Origin: Neisseriaceae bacterium
GTDB taxonomy: Bacteria; Pseudomonadota; Gammaproteobacteria; Burkholderiales; Neisseriaceae
Reading direction: 5' to 3'
Length of the DNA stretch: 64,000 bases
Assembly (NCBI GenBank): GCA_017934045.1
Contig: JAGBKK010000024.1
Coordinates: 124,001 to 188,000, forward strand
Shown: piece by piece, positions 60,273 through 64,000 of the stretch
How positions within the stretch are numbered: position 1 is the stretch's first letter
How the letters are laid out: each line of letters begins with the position of its first letter
Notes under the pieces: generated by a model
Seen by the model: the letters and a program-made list of their open reading frames with translations, nothing else
The model's database searches: none
What the model was told of the DNA's origin: nothing
Made by a program: the position numbers and the translations under genes

Positions 60273-60285
60273 TGAATTGTTTTCA
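60273..60285 (+). promoter_or_regulatory. MetR binding site
   Basis: TGAATTGTTTTCA matches the MetR consensus TGAA-N5-TTCA exactly, 94 bp before the metR ATG. Autoregulation by MetR is known in enterobacteria. Confidence 0.6.
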
Positions 60286-60378
60286 TACTTAAAGTATTAT
60301 AAAATGAATTTTTTTTATACGATTGCTTGAACGCCATTCAATCAAGCATCAATAAACACAAAACAGGGAAGAAACAGT

Positions 60379-61299
60379 ATGAACAGTCCATTAGAACTTC
60401 GTCATTTACGCACACTGTTGGCATTACGCGAATGTGGTGGCGTATCGGCGGCAGCAAAGCGATTGTTTTTAACGCAATCGGCTTTGTCTCATCAAATCAA
60501 ATTATTAGAAGATTTTTACAACGCACCTTTGTTTGAACGCAAAACGCAACCTGTGCAATTTACCGCAGTGGGGGAGCGGCTGTTGCGTTTGGCAGAAGAA
60601 ATTTTGCCTGCGGTCATCACTTGCGGACGCGATATTGTGCAGTTGCTTGAAGGGGCAGCAGGTGAATTACGCATTGCGGTGGAATGCCACACTTGCTTTG
60701 ACTGGTTAATGCCTGCAATGGATGATTTTCGTGCCGCTTGGCCTGCGATTGAATTGGATATTGTGTCAGGTTTTCAGGCAGACCCTGTATCGCTTTTGCT
60801 TACTCGCCGTGCTGATTTGGCGATTGTTTCCAAAGCCGAAGAAACAAATAATATTGTGTTTGATCCCCTATTTTCGTATGAAATGGTGGGCATTGCGGCG
60901 AAAAATCACCCACTGGCAAGCAAAAATGTATGGCAAGCCGAAGATTTTATTGAAGAAACGTTGATTACTTATCCTGTGCCTGACGATATGTTGGATTTGT
61001 TGCGATTGGTACTCACCCCTGCTGGCATTTCGCCCAAACGCCGCACTTCTGAATTGACCATTGCGATTGTGCAGTTGGTTGCCAGTCGCCGTGGCATTGC
61101 CGCCCTGCCTTACTGGGCAGTTTTGCCATATTTACAAAAAGGTTATGTCTCGGCACACCGCATTGGTAAAGGTTTGCGTAGTAATTTATACGCTGCCAAA
61201 CGCACCGATGACAGTGCAACCAGTTATATCTCGCAATTTTGCCACATTGTCCGCAACCGCAGTTTTGCTGAATTGCCTGGTTTGAGTTTGATTGAATAA
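60379..61299 (+). CDS. metR: LysR-type regulator MetR
   Basis: 306 residues. N-terminal helix-turn-helix (LELRHLRTLLALRECGGVSAAAKRLFLTQSALSHQIKLLEDFYNAPLFERKTQPVQFT) with the MetR-typical SAAAKRLFLTQSALSHQIK. The effector domain responds to homocysteine in E. coli. MetR activates metE, metF and related genes; none of those lies here. AGGGAAG precedes the ATG. A fitting operator stands upstream. It supports methionine regulation in trans, perhaps also of the PLP enzyme at 52982 (inference). Confidence 0.9.
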   Translation: MNSPLELRHLRTLLALRECGGVSAAAKRLFLTQSALSHQIKLLEDFYNAPLFERKTQPVQFTAVGERLLRLAEEILPAVITCGRDIVQLLEGAAGELRIAVECHTCFDWLMPAMDDFRAAWPAIELDIVSGFQADPVSLLLTRRADLAIVSKAEETNNIVFDPLFSYEMVGIAAKNHPLASKNVWQAEDFIEETLITYPVPDDMLDLLRLVLTPAGISPKRRTSELTIAIVQLVASRRGIAALPYWAVLPYLQKGYVSAHRIGKGLRSNLYAAKRTDDSATSYISQFCHIVRNRSFAELPGLSLIE

Positions 61300-61359
61300 G
61301 GTGAAATCAAATATAATAGTGCAATTTTAAATAGATAATTTGTTTCAGGCAGCCTGAAA

Positions 61360-61494
61360 CCTTTGCAAAACTGGTAGATGTGGTAGATTTCAAAGTTGTA
61401 GTAGCACAGAAATCGAAGACATAACAATAGAAAGGCTACGATTTCAAGCAACGCACAACGAAGAAATGTGCCACAGATGCCTGTTTTGCAAAGG
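61360..61494. mobile_element. 135-bp non-coding element with IS5-like ends
   Basis: Perfect 12-bp terminal inverted repeats CCTTTGCAAAAC / GTTTTGCAAAGG. The ends look like those of Neisserial IS5-family elements (IS1106 type). There is no open frame, so it is a miniature or relic. It sits against a complete DUS on the left and a partial DUS (TTTCAGCCTGAAAA) on the right. Confidence 0.6.
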
Positions 61495-61518
61495 TTTCAG
61501 CCTGAAAAATATATATAG

Positions 61519-61869
<351 letters not shown>

Positions 61870-61879
61870 TATTTCGTAG

Positions 61880-61901
61880 GGTGGGCAACTTGTTGCCCAC
61901 C
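61880..61901 (+). terminator. GTGGG-type hairpin after glnB
   Basis: GGTGGGCAAC-TT-GTTGCCCACC, a perfect 10-bp stem 11 bp behind the stop, without a strong T run. Confidence 0.5.
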
Positions 61902-61993
61902 GTAACTCGAACAACGCAAGCAAAATCAAATACAACATTTCAATAACGGCATTTGTTACAATGCACCATTCTCATCTTTCAAAAAACACAACA

Positions 61994-63352
61994 ATGAAAC
62001 ACATTCACATTATTGGCATTGGTGGCACTTTTATGGGGTCTTTGGCGGCTTTGGCGGTGGAGGCTGGCTTTACCGTTACAGGTTGCGACCATAAAATGTA
62101 TCCGCCAATGAGTACGCAGTTGGAAAAATTGGGCATTCACGCGTATGAAGGCTTTGACGCTGAACAGTTAAACGAATATCAAGCGGATATATATGTCATC
62201 GGCAATGTTGCCAAACGCACGATGCCTGTGGTTGAAGAAATTTTAAATCGCAAATTGCCCTATACTTCGGGCCCACAGTGGTTGGCGGAAAATATTTTGC
62301 AACAATGCACGGTATTGGCGGTGGCTGGCACGCACGGTAAAACCACAACCGCGTCTATGTTGGCGTGGATTTTGGAATATGCTGGACTCAAACCTGGTTT
62401 TCTCATCGGCGGTGTGCCGCAAAATTTTACGCTTTCGGCAAGGCTACCCAAAGGCGATAAAAAATTGTTTGTCATCGAAGCAGACGAATACGACACCGCC
62501 TTTTTCGATAAACGCTCCAAGTTTGTGCATTATCACCCCACGGTGGCAGTGTTGAATAATTTAGAATTTGACCACGCCGATATTTTTCCTGATTTAGCGG
62601 CGATTGAAACGCAGTTTCATCATCTCATTCGCACCGTGCCAAGTAACGGTTTGGTGGTGGTAAATGCACTTTCAGGCAGCCTGAAAAGTGTTTTGGATAA
62701 AGGTTGTTGGACGGAAACGCAATTTTTTAATAATCAAAACGCTTTGCATTGTCAAGACAACGCAGACGGTGGTTTTGATATTGTTTCAGGCAGCCTAAAA
62801 GTGGGCGAAATTAGGTGGGAACTCACTGGAAAACACAATCAGAGCAACGCTTTGGCGGCATTAACTGCGGCACAATTTGTTGGCGTGTCATTTAAACAAT
62901 CGTGCGAAGCCTTGTCGCAATTCAAAAGTGTCAAACGCAGAATGGAACTCAAAGGCACGGTAAATGGTGTCGCCGTGTATGACGACTTTGCTCATCACCC
63001 CACGGCGATTGCCACGGTGTTGGACGGCGTGAAACGCACGAAAAAATCAGGTCGCATTATCGCCGTGTTAGAGCCGCGTTCTAATACGATGAAAATCGGC
63101 ACCCTGAAAGATCAACTCGCACCGTCTTTGGCGTTGGCAGACAAAGTCTTTTGTTACGCAGGTGGCATAGACTGGAATGTGAAGAACGCCTTACAACCCT
63201 TGGGCGACAAAGCAGGCGTGTTTGATGATTTCAATCAAATGTTAAACAACATTGTCGCCACCGCACAATCGGGCGATGATATTGTGGTGATGAGTAACGG
63301 CGGCTTTCAAGGCATTCACGGTAAGTTGCTGGATTTATTAAAGAAAAAATAA
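61994..63352 (+). CDS. mpl: UDP-N-acetylmuramate:L-alanyl-gamma-D-glutamyl-meso-diaminopimelate ligase
   Basis: A 452-residue Mur ligase of the Mpl type, recycling murein tripeptide. Motifs: HIIGIGGTFMGSLA (nucleotide-like N-terminal fold), ATP loop AVAGTHGKTTTASML, VIEADEYDTAFFDKRSKFVHY, NLEFDHADIF and YDDFAHHPTA. The ATG at 61994 (MKHIHIIGIGG) is the usual Mpl start; an ATG 33 bp upstream is less likely. Two DUS are translated as SGSL inside the gene (near 62668 and 62786). Confidence 0.95.
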   Translation: MKHIHIIGIGGTFMGSLAALAVEAGFTVTGCDHKMYPPMSTQLEKLGIHAYEGFDAEQLNEYQADIYVIGNVAKRTMPVVEEILNRKLPYTSGPQWLAENILQQCTVLAVAGTHGKTTTASMLAWILEYAGLKPGFLIGGVPQNFTLSARLPKGDKKLFVIEADEYDTAFFDKRSKFVHYHPTVAVLNNLEFDHADIFPDLAAIETQFHHLIRTVPSNGLVVVNALSGSLKSVLDKGCWTETQFFNNQNALHCQDNADGGFDIVSGSLKVGEIRWELTGKHNQSNALAALTAAQFVGVSFKQSCEALSQFKSVKRRMELKGTVNGVAVYDDFAHHPTAIATVLDGVKRTKKSGRIIAVLEPRSNTMKIGTLKDQLAPSLALADKVFCYAGGIDWNVKNALQPLGDKAGVFDDFNQMLNNIVATAQSGDDIVVMSNGGFQGIHGKLLDLLKKK

Positions 63353-63389
63353 TCTTTCAGGCTGCCTGAACGATTTTTGGAATAAACAA

Positions 63390-64000
63390 ATGTACCGCTT
63401 ATTGCCTGTTTTACATACATTATTCAAATTAAGTTGTCTATTTTCACCGATACTGCTGTTGCCTGCCATTGTGTCGTGGTTGTATATGGACGGCTTAATG
63501 TGGGTGCATTTAGGCTCGGCGGCGTTTGCGTTTATCTCATCATCAATTTGCTGGCTTGCCACCAAACCGTTCAAAAAAGAACTACGCACACGAGACGGCT
63601 TTTTATTAGCCACAGGCTTGTGGGTAGGCTTTGCCGCGGTTGCCGCCGTGCCGTTTTACTTTGGCGTACCACAAATGTCGCCGATTGAAGCCTATTTTGA
63701 AGCGGTTTCAGGCTTGACCACCACAGGGGCAACGATGATTGCCAGTTTGGATACACTCGCACCGTCTCTCAACTTTTGGCGACATCTGCTCAACTGGATT
63801 GGCGGTTTGGGTATTATTATTTTGGCTGTTGCCATTTTGCCCATGTTGGGCGTGGGCGGTATGCAGTTATTTCGTTCCGAAGTATCAGGTTTGAACAAAG
63901 GCAGTCGCTTTATGCCCCGCATTCGCCAAATGGCAAAGAGTATGTGGTTGATTTATATCATCTTTACACTCATCACCCTATTTGCCTTACGCTTTGCAGG
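63390..64000 (+). CDS. trkH: Potassium uptake protein TrkH, N-terminal part (3' cut by window edge)
   Basis: 203 residues visible. Membrane helices from the start (LLPVLHTLFKLSCLFSPILLLPAIVSWLY), then the first pore loop EAVSGLTTTGATMI, which supplies the selectivity filter, and WRHLLNWIGGLGIIILAVAILPMLGVGGMQLFRSE, diagnostic for TrkH. It pairs with TrkA for K+ uptake. A DUS and mpl lie directly upstream. Confidence 0.93.
   Translation, partial: MYRLLPVLHTLFKLSCLFSPILLLPAIVSWLYMDGLMWVHLGSAAFAFISSSICWLATKPFKKELRTRDGFLLATGLWVGFAAVAAVPFYFGVPQMSPIEAYFEAVSGLTTTGATMIASLDTLAPSLNFWRHLLNWIGGLGIIILAVAILPMLGVGGMQLFRSEVSGLNKGSRFMPRIRQMAKSMWLIYIIFTLITLFALRFA

Overview
The window looks like a chromosomal segment of a Neisseriaceae bacterium of the Kingella / Simonsiella / Alysiella group. 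The main evidence is the very dense DNA uptake sequence (DUS). The 17-mer TTTCAGGCAGCCTGAAA and its reverse complement occur dozens of times, between genes and inside them, and carry the 12-mers known as the kingDUS and simDUS dialects. Support also comes from a tmRNA with the tag ANDETFAIAA (close to the Neisseria tag), from Correia-like miniature elements, and from the Neisserial character of the housekeeping genes. No plasmid, prophage, integrase or CRISPR array was seen. Most of the window is core genome, with small AT-rich accessory patches.

Layout. 0-4.5 kb: 3' end of purL (with a palindromic repeat inserted in frame), an AT-rich membrane protein, and a CcoI/FixI-type copper P-type ATPase. 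4.6-10 kb: two Correia-like elements, then a six-gene minus-strand operon encoding an ODP-like di-iron beta-lactamase-fold protein, a FimV-like TPR membrane protein, a receiver-domain protein, a Ras-like GTPase and two Roadblock/LC7-type proteins. 10-21 kb: rlmD, cdsA, aroE, lgt, a TetR regulator, ileS, fnr, hemN (with an FNR box) and a DUF937 protein. 20.9-24.8 kb: 6S RNA, a small membrane protein, ydfG-like SDR, queF, ispH, nnrD and tRNA-Met. 24.9-33.9 kb: aquaporin, orphan peptide-binding protein, pcm, rsmE, an ArsR/rhodanese/DUF2892/AhpD-like redox operon, a Bcr/CflA exporter, rpmE, ydcH-like and purU.

34-37.8 kb: a three-gene signalling operon with a galactose-binding-protein-like lipoprotein, a membrane-bound CheA-like kinase (HPt plus HATPase, with no CheW-binding domain recognised) and a CheY-like regulator. 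37.8-43.3 kb: ruvA, a LysE exporter, a CNP1-like protein, tmRNA, an MscS channel, and an ABC permease/ATPase pair without a binding protein. 43.3-52.7 kb: an accessory-looking stretch with a hypothetical membrane protein, a WG-repeat protein, greB, the polyhydroxyalkanoate genes phaC and phaA separated by tandem repeats and a small secreted protein, and a Sel1-repeat lipoprotein. 52.7-64 kb: a Cys/Met-metabolism PLP enzyme, pyrE, an RDD protein, gltX, tRNA-Ser, tldD, a metallophosphoesterase, metR with its operator, a PII protein, mpl and the 5' part of trkH.

The best candidate for an undescribed system is the ODP/FimV/REC/GTPase/Roadblock operon at 4.9-10 kb. Its parts resemble the MglA/MglB polarity switch, the Streptomyces conservons and the FimV polar hub. 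It may work together with the compact sugar-sensing kinase operon at 34-37.8 kb to control polarity, surface motility or type IV pili. That functional link is inference.
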